Positions 24,552-34,531 of a stretch of DNA of 64,000 nucleotides are shown here, piece by piece (within the stretch, counting starts at the first letter, position 1; each line of letters begins with the position of its first letter). Origin of the DNA: Pseudoruminococcus massiliensis. Its GTDB lineage: Bacteria; Bacillota; Clostridia; Oscillospirales; Acutalibacteraceae. Below the pieces are notes generated by a model, which was given only the letters and a program-made list of their open reading frames with translations, made no database searches and was not told the DNA's origin. The DNA lies in the NCBI RefSeq assembly GCF_900291955.1, contig NZ_OLMR01000001.1, positions 496,001 through 560,000 on the forward strand, given 5' to 3'. The position numbers and the translations under genes are program-made.

Positions 24552-27500
24552 TTAAGAACCTCTTTTTGCCTTGCGTTTTCTTGTAGAAATAAGAGCTATA
24601 ACAGCACCCGCAAAGGAAACTACTGCCGCAGATGACAAACCAATAACAAGTGGCATTGCAAATCCCGGAACCTTATACTTTTCTGAATAATTATAAATTA
24701 CATAAATATCATTCTCAGTATAGACACCGTTAGCATTGGCTGGTGTTTTGACAAGCTCATAATCATCAAACTTCATAGCCTCTGTTGTGTAGCTTGATGT
24801 GCCGTCAGCCTTGCCTGTCATCACCTTTTTATCTAATACCTTTCCATCATCACCAATATAAACCGCAGTAACCTTTCCTGAATATATTACACTATCTCCA
24901 TCAACCCAGCAAGTGCCACGAAGTGAATAGCCCTTGCCTGTTGAACTCTTATCAGTTTTAATACCTTTTTTAGGGTCTTTCATATTTGTGAAGATACAAT
25001 ATGCTTCACTTGCATCAATAGTAAGAGTATACCAACCATCTTCACTGCTCTTTTTCATTTCTGTACCAGGGCTTTTTGCAGATATTACATTACGCTTATC
25101 ATCGTCATCAAGCGTAAATACATATGCACCGACTTTTTCCCAGCCATTTTTATTATAGTAATTTATAACAAGCTTGTCAGCTTCTTTGGTCTTATAGTAA
25201 TAAACTACTTCAAGCTCTTCACCAGTAAATGTTCCTGCGGTATTATCAGGAAGCTTTTCAAGGTCAAGCTCAAAACCATCAATAGTCTTTACTGTTGTTG
25301 TATAAGCTGTGCCTTCTCTGCCCTCAATAGTAACTGAGCTTGCTATTTCCTGTGCAGCCATACCAAAGGCTTCATCACCTGCTCGCATATACTTGACAGT
25401 AACCTTGCCAACTGCACCATCAAACTTATTATAGTAATAAGTTACAGTCTGGTCAGCCTTTGTAAATGTTCCGCTCTCGTTACCACTTACGCTATCAAAA
25501 TCATATCTAAGATTTAAGGATTCGTCCTTTGAGGTGGTGAACTTACCTCCCTCTTTGCCAGTAATAACCTGAGAACTTATAAGCTCATCTGTTGCCTTAT
25601 CTTTATATTCGATAGTAACCTTACACTTATCGCTTGTGAGATTGATTTTCTCAAAGCTTGATTTATCAACAAGAATCAAAGCTGAACCTGCGTCAACCTT
25701 AACTGTATTGCCCTTTACTGTTCCAAGGCTCTTAACACCTGCTGAAGTCTTATTTGCAATAATAGTCCATTCGCTTGGAAGCTTATCACCCTTGAGAGTT
25801 ACTTCCTTTTCCTCAGTTGAGGAATTGAATATAAGAGCGACCTGTGACCACTCAGATTTAAGTTTCTTTTCTGTATTTGTGAGAGTATATGCAACTAAAC
25901 CATCGCTATTATTCTCAGCAAATACCATTCTTTCACACGCGCCTGTTGTAGCATCTCTGAATGGTGAGAAAGCCTTTTTGATTTCGATAAGTCCGCTGTA
26001 ATAAGATACCAAATCACGATATTTTTCAACATTGGACCAACTAAGCATATTTATGCTTGTAGACGATTTATAGCTATTTTCATCACCTTTTTTAGTTCTT
26101 GCAAATTCTTCACCAGCCTGCATAAATGTCAATCCCTGTGAAGTAATATACATAGCACCAGTAAGCTTATTCATATCTACAAGCTCATCATCTCTATCTG
26201 TAAAGTTTTGGTCGGTTCTTGCAGATAGTACAAGCTTATCATATAGAGTATAATTATCATGTGCTGAAACATAGCTTACACACTGTGAAGGCTGATTTGC
26301 CCAACCACCAGTAGTAGTCTTTGTGTTATTTGCCTGTATGCTGTCTATAACATCACTGTCATTAGTACCCTGCTGTACAAAACCAGTATTAGCCGCAATA
26401 AAAACATCGCCCTTAATTGCATCACGAATTTTGTCATTAAATGCACCAATTCTGTTATCAAGCTTATTTATATTACTCTGAACAGCAGTAGCTTGACTTG
26501 TTCCAATAGTGCCACCTGTCCAAGGCTCACCATAGAGAATAATTTTCTTTCCACCATCAAGCTTATCAACAGCCTCACGAATCTTATTCATTGTTGTTAC
26601 ATCGTGTACACCCATAAGGTCAAAGCGGAAACCATCTATATGATATTCCTGAATCCAATAGAGAATAGAATCTATCATATATTTTCTGAACATAGCGTGT
26701 TCACTTGCGGTTTCATTTCCACAGCCTGAAGCATCACTGAATGTTCCGTCTTTGTTCATACGATAATAGTAATTAGGAACTGTCTTTTGGAACGAGCTAT
26801 CCTTTGCAGTGTAAGTATGATTGTAAACGACATCCATAATAACACCGATACCAGCATCATGAAGTGCCTTAATCATTTGCTTGAACTCGTTAATTCTAAC
26901 ATTTCCGTCATAAGGGTCAGAAGAATATGAGCCTTCTGGAACATTATAGTTCTTTGGGTCATAGCCCCAGTTAAAAGCACCGTCCTGAGTTTCGTCAATA
27001 GTTGCATAGTCAAAAACAGGCAAAAGCTGAACATGAGTTACACCAAGCTCTTTGAGGTAATCTATACCTGTTGAAATAACGCCTTGACTATTAAGAGTTG
27101 TGCCTTTTTCTGTAAATGCAAGATATTTACCCTTATTAGCGTCTGTAACACCTGAATCAGGGCTTATAGAGAAATCACGAACATGAACTTCCCAAACAAC
27201 CGTATCTGTCGGAGAATCATAGGTTATATGCTTGTCCTTATCCCAGCCGTCAGGGTCTGTCGAATCGAGGTCAACAACCATAGCTCTATTACCATTTACG
27301 CCAACAGCCTTGGCATAAATATCACAGGTTTCTTGAGCCTTGCCATCAGTTGTTACAATATATGTGTAGTAGGTATTCTTAATATCTCCAAAAACTGTAT
27401 AATACCAAATACCATTATCACCTTTAAGCATTTTCAGATTAGAAATGACTCTTGCACCCTGTTCGATGTCACTTCCTGTTGTATAACGCTTAAGGTATAC

Positions 27501-27710
27501 CTTTTCTGCACTTGGTGCCCATACCTTGAAAGTAGTTTTTTCTTTGGTATAGTTAGCACCAAGGTCGTTTCCGTCATAATACTGCTTATCAAGCTCGTGA
27601 GAGTATTTTTTTTCGGCAGCATATGCCGTATTTGGAACAGTCATTGCTATACCTCCTAATAAAATTGTTGCTGATAACATAGCTGATAAAAGCCTTTTTA
27701 ACTTTGCCAA
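24552..27710 (-). CDS. secreted, membrane-anchored type I pullulanase (GH13)
   Basis: Hydrolyses alpha-1,6 branches of pullulan, starch and glycogen outside the cell. 1052 residues from TTG 27710, chosen because GGGGGG lies six bases before it and a signal peptide follows (LLSAMLSATILLGGIAM ... AYAA). Order: CBM48-like N-terminal domain (~40-170), catalytic barrel with pullulanase motif FNWGYDPKNYNVP, DVVYNHT, nucleophile Asp in DGFRFDLMGVHD, acid Glu in LYGEPWTGG, and SAHDNYTLYDK; then MucBP-like repeats, a CBM26-like starch-binding segment (INYYNKNGWEKVGAYVF), a further MucBP-like repeat, and a C-terminal membrane segment with RKRKAKRGS tail. There is no LPXTG motif, so it is probably held by the membrane segment. 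Confidence 0.92.
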   Translation of the reverse strand: MAKLKRLLSAMLSATILLGGIAMTVPNTAYAAEKKYSHELDKQYYDGNDLGANYTKEKTTFKVWAPSAEKVYLKRYTTGSDIEQGARVISNLKMLKGDNGIWYYTVFGDIKNTYYTYIVTTDGKAQETCDIYAKAVGVNGNRAMVVDLDSTDPDGWDKDKHITYDSPTDTVVWEVHVRDFSISPDSGVTDANKGKYLAFTEKGTTLNSQGVISTGIDYLKELGVTHVQLLPVFDYATIDETQDGAFNWGYDPKNYNVPEGSYSSDPYDGNVRINEFKQMIKALHDAGIGVIMDVVYNHTYTAKDSSFQKTVPNYYYRMNKDGTFSDASGCGNETASEHAMFRKYMIDSILYWIQEYHIDGFRFDLMGVHDVTTMNKIREAVDKLDGGKKIILYGEPWTGGTIGTSQATAVQSNINKLDNRIGAFNDKIRDAIKGDVFIAANTGFVQQGTNDSDVIDSIQANNTKTTTGGWANQPSQCVSYVSAHDNYTLYDKLVLSARTDQNFTDRDDELVDMNKLTGAMYITSQGLTFMQAGEEFARTKKGDENSYKSSTSINMLSWSNVEKYRDLVSYYSGLIEIKKAFSPFRDATTGACERMVFAENNSDGLVAYTLTNTEKKLKSEWSQVALIFNSSTEEKEVTLKGDKLPSEWTIIANKTSAGVKSLGTVKGNTVKVDAGSALILVDKSSFEKINLTSDKCKVTIEYKDKATDELISSQVITGKEGGKFTTSKDESLNLRYDFDSVSGNESGTFTKADQTVTYYYNKFDGAVGKVTVKYMRAGDEAFGMAAQEIASSVTIEGREGTAYTTTVKTIDGFELDLEKLPDNTAGTFTGEELEVVYYYKTKEADKLVINYYNKNGWEKVGAYVFTLDDDDKRNVISAKSPGTEMKKSSEDGWYTLTIDASEAYCIFTNMKDPKKGIKTDKSSTGKGYSLRGTCWVDGDSVIYSGKVTAVYIGDDGKVLDKKVMTGKADGTSSYTTEAMKFDDYELVKTPANANGVYTENDIYVIYNYSEKYKVPGFAMPLVIGLSSAAVVSFAGAVIALISTRKRKAKRGS

Positions 27711-27832
27711 GCTAAACCCCCCCAATATAACAAAAAAGCGTGCAAATATATGAAATCTGGATAAACTACATTTCTTTCTACAACTTTTCCTAAAATCATT
27801 TTTTAAAGCCTGAACTTTTGCCATACCATATA

Positions 27833-27860
27833 ATTCTATCATATTAAATCGAGATTTCAA
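27833..27860 (-). promoter_or_regulatory. promoter of the pullulanase gene
   Basis: Reverse strand TTGAAA (27855-27860), 16 bases, TAGAAT (27833-27838), giving a leader of about 115 bases. The leader is open in the pullulanase frame but has no good ribosome site upstream of TTG 27710. The rest of the 334-base divergent gap is AT-rich. Confidence 0.55.
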
Positions 27861-27978
27861 GCCGTTTTTTTATTTTTGTTAAACATTTTATTATTTATCT
27901 ATAAATGTCATATTCGTATAGTAATATATTCATAATAACGCAATTACCTTCGGTGAATTTTACATATTATTTTTATAC

Positions 27979-28008
27979 TTGAAGCCATAAGTTACTATAT
28001 AGTATAAT
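27979..28008 (+). promoter_or_regulatory. promoter of adenine deaminase with internal palindrome
   Basis: TTGAAG (27979-27984), 18 bases, TATAAT (28003-28008). The perfect palindrome TACTATATAGTA (27993-28004) overlaps the spacer and -10 element and could be an operator. Confidence 0.55.
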
Positions 28009-28044
28009 AATTTAAAGATATTTTATAAAAAGGAAGTGTCAGTA

Positions 28045-29751
28045 ATGAAGAAAAAACCATTTTCACAAATCAGGCAAATACTCATCAAAACCGCTATGGG
28101 AGAAATCAAACCAGACCTCATACTTCGTGGCGGAAAAATTATAAATGTTTTTACAGGCAAGATAAATTCAGGAGATATTCTCATTAAAGATGGCTATATT
28201 GCCGCTATCGGAGATTATTCGGAGATATATCCAAGCTCAGAAAACTTTGAAATAGTAAATCTTGACGGAAAATATGTTTCCGCTGGATTTATAAATGCTC
28301 ATGTTCATGTTGAATCTTCTATGGTTCTGCCAAACACCTATGCTCGTGAGGAGGTTCGTTTTGGCACAACAACTATAATCACCGACCCTCACGAAATAGG
28401 AAATGTTGGCGATATGCCTGCTCTTGAAAGTATACTTGAAATGACCGAAAACCTACCTATAAATTATTTTGTTATGTTACCAAGCTGTGTGCCATCAACA
28501 CCATTTGAACACACCGGTGCAGTTTTAACTGCTGATGAGCTTATCAAGCTTAAAAATAATCCTCGTGTTCTTGGTCTTGGTGAAATGATGAATGTTCCAG
28601 GTGTACTTGGCTGTTCTGAAGATGTTATGAACAAGCTTGATGCCTTTGATAATTACATAATAGATGGACATTCGCCTATGCTTTCAGGAAACTCCCTTTC
28701 AGCATATAAAGCCGCAGGAATTATGACCGACCACGAATCAGCCTCATTTAATGAAGCAATAGAAAAGCTTAAGCTTGGGATTTCCATTCTTGTAAGAGAA
28801 GGTTCTGCTGCAAAAAATCTTGAAGATATAATTCGTGGTGTTGTTGATAATTCAATAGATACTAATAATATGGCTTTCTGTACAGATGATAAACACCTAA
28901 GCGATGTTTGCAAGGAAGGTACTATCCGCTGTAATATAAAAAAAGCTATTGCACTTGGACTTTCCCCTATCAGTGCATACAAAATGGCAACTATAAATGC
29001 CGCAAAAATCTATGGCTTAAAGCATATCGGTGCAGTTGCACCATCATATAAGGCAGATTTAGTTATACTTGATGATATGGAAAATGTCAGCATAACGGAA
29101 GTTTATAAAGACGGTATTCCGTTTGAAAGATTGAACTTTGAGCAAAAGTTGAATTGCCCTGAATATCTGCTAAATTCAGTAAACTATGCACCTATTAAAG
29201 TTTCAAATCTTGAACTTCCTAAAAGTGATAAATATTCTGTAATAGGAATTATCGACAATCAGATTATCACTAAAAAGCTTGAATACACATATACTGATGC
29301 ACAAAAAGCGCTTGCAAATGGAGAGCTTCTGAAAATCGCAGTAATAGAGCGTCATCACGCAACAGGAAATATGGGAATAGGTCTTATCAAAGGCTATGGT
29401 CTAAAAAATGGTGCAGTTGCCACAACCGTTGGACACGATTCACATAACATAATCGTTGTTGGAGATAATGACAGCGATATGCTTCTTGCAGTAGAAGAAC
29501 TAAAGCGTATTAAAGGCGGATATACTGTTATAAGCAATGGAAAGGTTATCGAATCACTACCACTTATTTTCGGCGGATTGATGAGCGTACTTCCAACAGA
29601 TGAATTTATTTCACAGCTTGATAAAACAATATCTGCTGCAAGAAATTTAGGTGTAAACAAAAATATCGACCCATTTATAACACTTTCATTTATGGCACTA
29701 CCAGTAATTCCTGAAATAAGAATAACCGATATTGGAATGGTCGAAGTGTAA
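28045..29751 (+). CDS. ade: adenine deaminase
   Basis: Converts adenine to hypoxanthine for purine salvage. 568 residues of the amidohydrolase superfamily: FINAHVHVESSMVLPNTYAR (metal-binding HxH, ~85-104), TDPHEIGNVGD (~117), IDGHSPML, and CTDDKHLSDV, then a C-terminal ADE domain with RHHATGNMGIGLIKGYG and THIS-like TTVGHDSHNIIVVGDND. The ATG at 28045 has AAGGAAGTG upstream; an earlier in-frame start lies on that site. Monocistronic. Confidence 0.95.
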   Translation: MKKKPFSQIRQILIKTAMGEIKPDLILRGGKIINVFTGKINSGDILIKDGYIAAIGDYSEIYPSSENFEIVNLDGKYVSAGFINAHVHVESSMVLPNTYAREEVRFGTTTIITDPHEIGNVGDMPALESILEMTENLPINYFVMLPSCVPSTPFEHTGAVLTADELIKLKNNPRVLGLGEMMNVPGVLGCSEDVMNKLDAFDNYIIDGHSPMLSGNSLSAYKAAGIMTDHESASFNEAIEKLKLGISILVREGSAAKNLEDIIRGVVDNSIDTNNMAFCTDDKHLSDVCKEGTIRCNIKKAIALGLSPISAYKMATINAAKIYGLKHIGAVAPSYKADLVILDDMENVSITEVYKDGIPFERLNFEQKLNCPEYLLNSVNYAPIKVSNLELPKSDKYSVIGIIDNQIITKKLEYTYTDAQKALANGELLKIAVIERHHATGNMGIGLIKGYGLKNGAVATTVGHDSHNIIVVGDNDSDMLLAVEELKRIKGGYTVISNGKVIESLPLIFGGLMSVLPTDEFISQLDKTISAARNLGVNKNIDPFITLSFMALPVIPEIRITDIGMVEV

Positions 29752-29761
29752 TTAAGACAAT

Positions 29762-29838
29762 TAAAAGTTCCACTCAAACCTTTTTAAATGCTCGTATGAC
29801 AATGCCCTTATCGCTTTCCGCAGAGAGCAAAACTTTTT
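29762..29838 (-). repeat. degenerate copy of a dispersed structured repeat
   Basis: TTAAAAGTTCCACTCAAACC ... GACAATGCCCTTATCGCTTT ... CCGCAGAGAGCAAAACT aligns, in reverse orientation, with the element at 60125-60219, with roughly ten bases missing in the middle. Two copies in one 64-kb window indicate a genome-wide repeat. Confidence 0.7.
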
Positions 29839-29847
29839 AAATCAATA

Positions 29848-29892
29848 AAAAACGCAGTAAAGTCAATTTTCGTTTGGCTTTACTGCGTTTTG
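29848..29892. terminator. terminator between ade and the DUF1540 gene
   Basis: AAAACGCAGTAAAG and CTTTACTGCGTTTT form a 14-bp stem around a 15-base loop; A and T tails make it usable from both sides. Confidence 0.85.
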
Positions 29893-29905
29893 CTTTTAGC
29901 TTAGA

Positions 29906-30082
29906 TTACATATGCTTTGGCTCAAAAGAAAGACAATCTGTACATTGCTTAACTGTTGGGTTATTCTCGTGAGTACCTACCTTAATGGTATCAAGAGAAC
30001 AATAATTAGCTGATTCGCAGTGATTTGAACATTGTGTTACCGTACATTCAATACATCTGTTTGGCTGACAATTACAATCCAT
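29906..30082 (-). CDS. DUF1540 small cysteine-rich protein
   Basis: A 58-residue reading frame with eleven cysteines: MDCNCQPNRCIECTVTQC, NHCESANYCSLDTIKVGTH, NPTVKQCTDCLSF. This is the DUF1540 pattern, found in short Firmicutes proteins, often in spore formers, and presumably metal-binding. RBS AGGAGAATAAAAA before the ATG. It has its own structured leader and shares the terminator with ade. Function of the family is not established. Confidence 0.85.
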   Translation of the reverse strand: MDCNCQPNRCIECTVTQCSNHCESANYCSLDTIKVGTHENNPTVKQCTDCLSFEPKHM

Positions 30083-30111
30083 TTTTTATTCTCCTCAAAT
30101 TATAATTTCAA

Positions 30112-30150
30112 ACGACTGCCCGAACCGTTTTTTCGGTAAGCTTTTGTCGT
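30112..30150 (-). promoter_or_regulatory. structured leader before the DUF1540 gene
   Basis: Outer stem ACGAC (30112-30116)/GTCGT (30146-30150) encloses ACCG (30124-30127)/CGGT (30134-30137) with an A6 loop on the transcript strand. About 30 bases upstream of the start codon. No class recognised. Confidence 0.4.
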
Positions 30151-30295
30151 CCTCAATTATCTTAACCAAAACATCTTGCTTTATACAAAAAATTATTCAA
30201 AGCTCAATTTTAAATAATCTCCTTAATTTACGGTAGCTATTACCTCTACTTATATTAAGATAAAAAACTAATAATAATTTCAGGAGGTGAATTTC

Positions 30296-30469
30296 TTGAC
30301 TGAATATCTTTGTCTTAGTGATTTACTTGACTCGGACCTTTCAAGCTATGAATATTTTTGTTCATTGCCAGAAAATATAAAACATAAAATCGAAATTGAG
30401 GACGCAAGAAGCTTTTCAGAAATGCAAGCTATTGCACAACAAGAAGAACAAAAAGGATTTTTATTTTAA
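30296..30469 (+). CDS. small uncharacterised protein (YFxSLP type)
   Basis: 57 residues from TTG 30296, seven bases after GGAGGTG. Contains LSDLLDSDLSSYEYFCSLP and ENIKHKI, which lines up with LHELISSSSGTRKYFLSLP and FKIQTQL of the gene at 11367. Acidic, helical, no membrane segment. It lies 70 bases before enolase on the same strand and may be cotranscribed. I do not know its function. Confidence 0.65.
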   Translation: MTEYLCLSDLLDSDLSSYEYFCSLPENIKHKIEIEDARSFSEMQAIAQQEEQKGFLF

Positions 30470-30518
30470 TTTTCTCTGCTTATGAATATTTTTCCCGAAT
30501 TTACTCAAAATAATCTAA

Positions 30519-31799
<1,281 letters not shown>

Positions 31800-31817
31800 A
31801 ACCTCATAAATCAAAGA

Positions 31818-31836
31818 GGGCGGAATAAATCCGCCC
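31818..31836. repeat. REP-like palindrome
   Basis: GGGCGGA-TTTAT/ATAAA-TCCGCCC followed by CCTACATAAAT. Same type as the palindromes at 56632, 56738 and 57208; may also help end the eno transcript. Confidence 0.6.
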
Positions 31837-31844
31837 CTACATAA

Positions 31845-31876
31845 ATAAAAAGCCTCCGCTTTTTATGGCGGAGGCT
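31845..31876 (-). terminator. terminator of the surface starch-binding-type protein gene
   Basis: Reverse strand AGCCTCCGC...GCGGAGGCT followed by TTTTTATTTAT; 22 bases after the stop codon. Confidence 0.85.
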
Positions 31877-31898
31877 CAAATTATATTTGATTTATAAA

Positions 31899-33062
31899 TT
31901 ACTTAGAAGAAACCTTCTTCTTTGTAAGAACAACTGCTGTAAGAGCTGCTGCTGCAAATACTGCTGCAAGAGCAATAGGTGTTGCAGAATCGCCTGTATT
32001 TACGCCATTCTTACCGTCCTTACCAGCGTTTGAAGGAGTTGCAGGCTGCTTAGAGTTGTCTGTTGGAGTTGTTGGAGCAGGAGTGCTTGGTTCTTCGCTT
32101 GGCTCTGGTACAACTGAAGGCTCACCAGAAGCATCGAATACTACCCAGTTACCTTCCTTATATGTAATAGCAGCACCATCTTCCTTAGCCTCTGCAGATT
32201 CTATATTTGGAATATAGATGTTGCCAGCGTTTGCTGTTGCATCAACCTTAACGTCAGTTGTCTGAGCCTTTGGATTCTCTGGAGAATAAGCTACATTTCC
32301 TTCTGCATCCTTATCAGGAACGAGGTTATTGAAGATAATCTTTGTTGTTTCGGCATTATACTCGACAGCCCAAACATCTGTACCTTCAATCTGGATAGCT
32401 TCCTGTCCTGGCCATGTTGCGTTCTCTTCAGGAGTCCACCAGTAAGCACCAACTTTAGTCCACTTTGATTCGCTATTATCGAAGAAATAATACTTAGGGA
32501 GGTTTTCTTCGCCGAGCTGCTCAGCTGCTTTCTTATATGCTTCTGCATACTTACCAGCTGGAACTTCTGGAACTGAAGGCTCCTCTGAAGACTCTGAAGG
32601 CTCTGAAGGTATAGGAGCTGGAGCTGCTGGCTCTTCTGTGCCAACATACCATGTGTCAACACCGCCCTTACCTGTACGAGTATCAAAGTAAACTGTTACA
32701 TCCTTACCATATTGGTCTTCTGTGAAAGAGCAGTTGTCCTGGCTATTAGCTGTAACACCATCTGCATTAGCTGCACCCCAGCTATAATCCCAACCGCCGT
32801 TTGCACGAACCTTATAAGTAGAACTTGCACCCTCTTCAGGAACAGGAACTGATACGGTTGCTGTGTAAAGACCGTCGCCATCTTCATCTGTAAGAGCTAC
32901 ATCGCCTTCCCAGGTATTGAAATCGCCGATAACGCCATATGTAGCGCCCTCTGTTTCAAAATCTTCATAAACAGCTGATGCTGAAGCTGTTGAAGCAACA
33001 ACTACAGAAGCTACTGTTGCACCTGCAAGAAGAATGCTTAATGCTTTCTTATTCATTTTCAT
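31899..33062 (-). CDS. cell-surface protein with starch-binding-type modules
   Basis: 387 residues with no catalytic domain. Signal peptide (LSILLAGATVASVVVASTAS), then an X25/SusE-like beta module (~40-140; YGVIGDFNTWEGDVALTDED, VRANGGWDYSWG), a Pro/Ser/Glu linker, a CBM26-like module (~185-300; KWTKVGAYWWTPEENATWPG), a second linker, and a C-terminal anchor: NTGDSATPIALAAVFAAAAL plus KKKVSSK. The NTGD-hydrophobic-Lys tail resembles variant sortase signals. It probably holds starch granules at the cell surface and complements the pullulanase. RBS AGGAGG before ATG 33062. Ligand binding is inferred from fold-type resemblance. Confidence 0.8.
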   Translation of the reverse strand: MKMNKKALSILLAGATVASVVVASTASASAVYEDFETEGATYGVIGDFNTWEGDVALTDEDGDGLYTATVSVPVPEEGASSTYKVRANGGWDYSWGAANADGVTANSQDNCSFTEDQYGKDVTVYFDTRTGKGGVDTWYVGTEEPAAPAPIPSEPSESSEEPSVPEVPAGKYAEAYKKAAEQLGEENLPKYYFFDNSESKWTKVGAYWWTPEENATWPGQEAIQIEGTDVWAVEYNAETTKIIFNNLVPDKDAEGNVAYSPENPKAQTTDVKVDATANAGNIYIPNIESAEAKEDGAAITYKEGNWVVFDASGEPSVVPEPSEEPSTPAPTTPTDNSKQPATPSNAGKDGKNGVNTGDSATPIALAAVFAAAALTAVVLTKKKVSSK

Positions 33063-33152
33063 TGTAATTTCCTCCTAATTAAAATATTAGAAATTTTTTG
33101 TATTATTGAAATTATACCTATCAAGTTATAAGCACAATTTCAATTTAGGTTA

Positions 33153-33181
33153 AATATACCACAATTCTTACAACTTTGCAA
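33153..33181 (-). promoter_or_regulatory. promoter of the starch-binding-type protein gene
   Basis: Reverse strand TTGCAA (33176-33181), 17 bases, TATATT (33153-33158). With the next entry it fills most of the 318-base divergent gap; nothing else seen there. Confidence 0.6.
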
Positions 33182-33291
33182 TAATTTTTCCTAAGTTTTT
33201 ACCCAAAATCAAATTTTTGTGTTATTTTTACCAAAGTTACACACCTTAGTTTGTGCAACTTCATAGTATTTTAAGACATATTCGAGTTAAT

Positions 33292-33320
33292 TTGACAAGT
33301 ATAGTGTAATAGATTATAAT
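33292..33320 (+). promoter_or_regulatory. consensus promoter of the zinc-ribbon protein gene
   Basis: TTGACA (33292-33297), 17 bases, TATAAT (33315-33320). Confidence 0.8.
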
Positions 33321-33380
33321 ATTTTTTATTAGCTTTAATAATATTGAAAGGTGGTTTAGGACAACTAAGTCCTGAAATTT

Positions 33381-33881
33381 ATGATAAAATATTGTTCACG
33401 CTGTAAAAAAATATTTGACACTGAAAACGATAAGTGCCAGAAATGTGGCAAAAATCTTATTGAAAAGCCCGCCGGAGAATCACCCGTCTGCATAATAACA
33501 ACGGGCGGTTTTGAGCTTGAGCGTATAAAATCCGCTTTAGAAAGTGAGGGTATCCCTTGTGTAATTAAAGAAGCCGAGGGCAATGTTAATATGAAAATTC
33601 TTAACGAGGGTGACCTTGGCGAAAATAATATTATTGTGCCTCTTGCCGCATATAACCACGCTTGCGATGTTCTGATAGGAATAGGTGCAATGAAGCCTGA
33701 GGATAATACACTAACTGTTCCTGAAGACATAAAAATTGATGATTTAGACCAAGATATGAGCCCAAGAAAGCGTTTTTGGGTAAGATTAGCCTCAATAGTC
33801 TTGTTTATAATCATTGTCTGGATAGTCATTACTGCAACAGATGCAGGAATCGCTTTATTTAAGAATCTTTTTGGTGCGTAA
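33381..33881 (+). CDS. zinc-ribbon, DUF2007-like membrane protein
   Basis: 166 residues: an N-terminal zinc ribbon (YCSRCKKIF ... CQKCGKNL; four Cys), a middle domain (~35-105; GGFELERIKSALESEGIPCV, NIIVPLAAYNHACDVL) that resembles the DUF2007 putative signal-transducing fold, and one C-terminal membrane segment (ASIVLFIIIVWIVITATDAG). No ribosome site lies at the usual distance from the ATG; AAAGGTGG is about 25 bases upstream, separated by the hairpin AGGAC-AACTAA-GTCCT (33359-33374). Function unknown. Confidence 0.7.
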   Translation: MIKYCSRCKKIFDTENDKCQKCGKNLIEKPAGESPVCIITTGGFELERIKSALESEGIPCVIKEAEGNVNMKILNEGDLGENNIIVPLAAYNHACDVLIGIGAMKPEDNTLTVPEDIKIDDLDQDMSPRKRFWVRLASIVLFIIIVWIVITATDAGIALFKNLFGA

Positions 33882-33905
33882 CAAAATCTTTAAAAAAACA
33901 ATGTT

Positions 33906-33943
33906 AAAGCACTTTGAGCTAAAAATTAGTTCAAAGTGCTTTT
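33906..33943. terminator. bidirectional terminator
   Basis: AAAGCACTTTGA (33906-33917) pairs with TCAAAGTGCTTT (33931-33942), followed by T; between convergent genes. Confidence 0.85.
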
Positions 33944-33945
33944 TA

Positions 33946-34530
33946 TTATTTCTTATTTCCTTTAAATTCTTTTTCAACAATAAGAATTTCTTCTTTTTTA
34001 ACACATTCTCTGCCATCAAAATCTAATCTTATAACATACGGCATAAAGTCAATCATTCTTAAAAAACTATCACAATTATAGCTATGGTCAAAATAATTCA
34101 AAATTGTACTTAAAGCTGTCCCATGTGTACCAAGAATTATTGTATCTTTTGGGTGACTGTCTAAAAGCTCAAATAAGGCTGAAATGTTTCTTTCCTGAAC
34201 ACTTCTAAGCGATTCTCCACCTTCTTCGTGGTAGTCAAAATCCTCCCATCTCTTTCGGAACATTCCAAGATTATTACCGTTAAAGCCTTTTTCACGCTCT
34301 CTAAAGCGTTCGTCTGTATCAATCTTCAAGCCATGACTTTCCGCACAATGCTTTATTGTGTCAATACTCCTTTTATACGGACTTGATATTGCATAGGTCA
34401 ATTTAACATCTTTTAAAGCCTCACAAACTTTTTCACTGTCGGCAATTCCCTCATTCGTAAGTGGTCTGGTCTTGTCATCTGCCCAAGAAAATTCTGGCTG
34501 TGCGTGCCTTACAAAATAAACTGTTGCCAT
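33946..34530 (-). CDS. histidine phosphatase family protein
   Basis: 194 residues of the phosphoglycerate-mutase-like superfamily. The N-terminal VYFVRHAQPEF supplies the catalytic phospho-acceptor His in RHA (usual RHG), the second Arg is in SSPYKRSIDTI, and the second His in LGTHGTALSTIL. RBS GGAGAAATAAT. Substrate cannot be told: phosphosugar or small-molecule phosphatase is likely. It follows the HAAS-type protein gene with one base between, so the three genes padR-HAAS-phosphatase may form an operon. Confidence 0.85.
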   Translation of the reverse strand: MATVYFVRHAQPEFSWADDKTRPLTNEGIADSEKVCEALKDVKLTYAISSPYKRSIDTIKHCAESHGLKIDTDERFREREKGFNGNNLGMFRKRWEDFDYHEEGGESLRSVQERNISALFELLDSHPKDTIILGTHGTALSTILNYFDHSYNCDSFLRMIDFMPYVIRLDFDGRECVKKEEILIVEKEFKGNKK

Positions 34531-34531
34531 A

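Noticed and set aside
27711-27860. N-terminal 50-codon extension of the pullulanase
   Set aside because: It puts a basic non-signal stretch before a perfect signal peptide, overlaps the promoter -35/-10, and lacks a ribosome site. TTG 27710 after GGGGGG is preferred.
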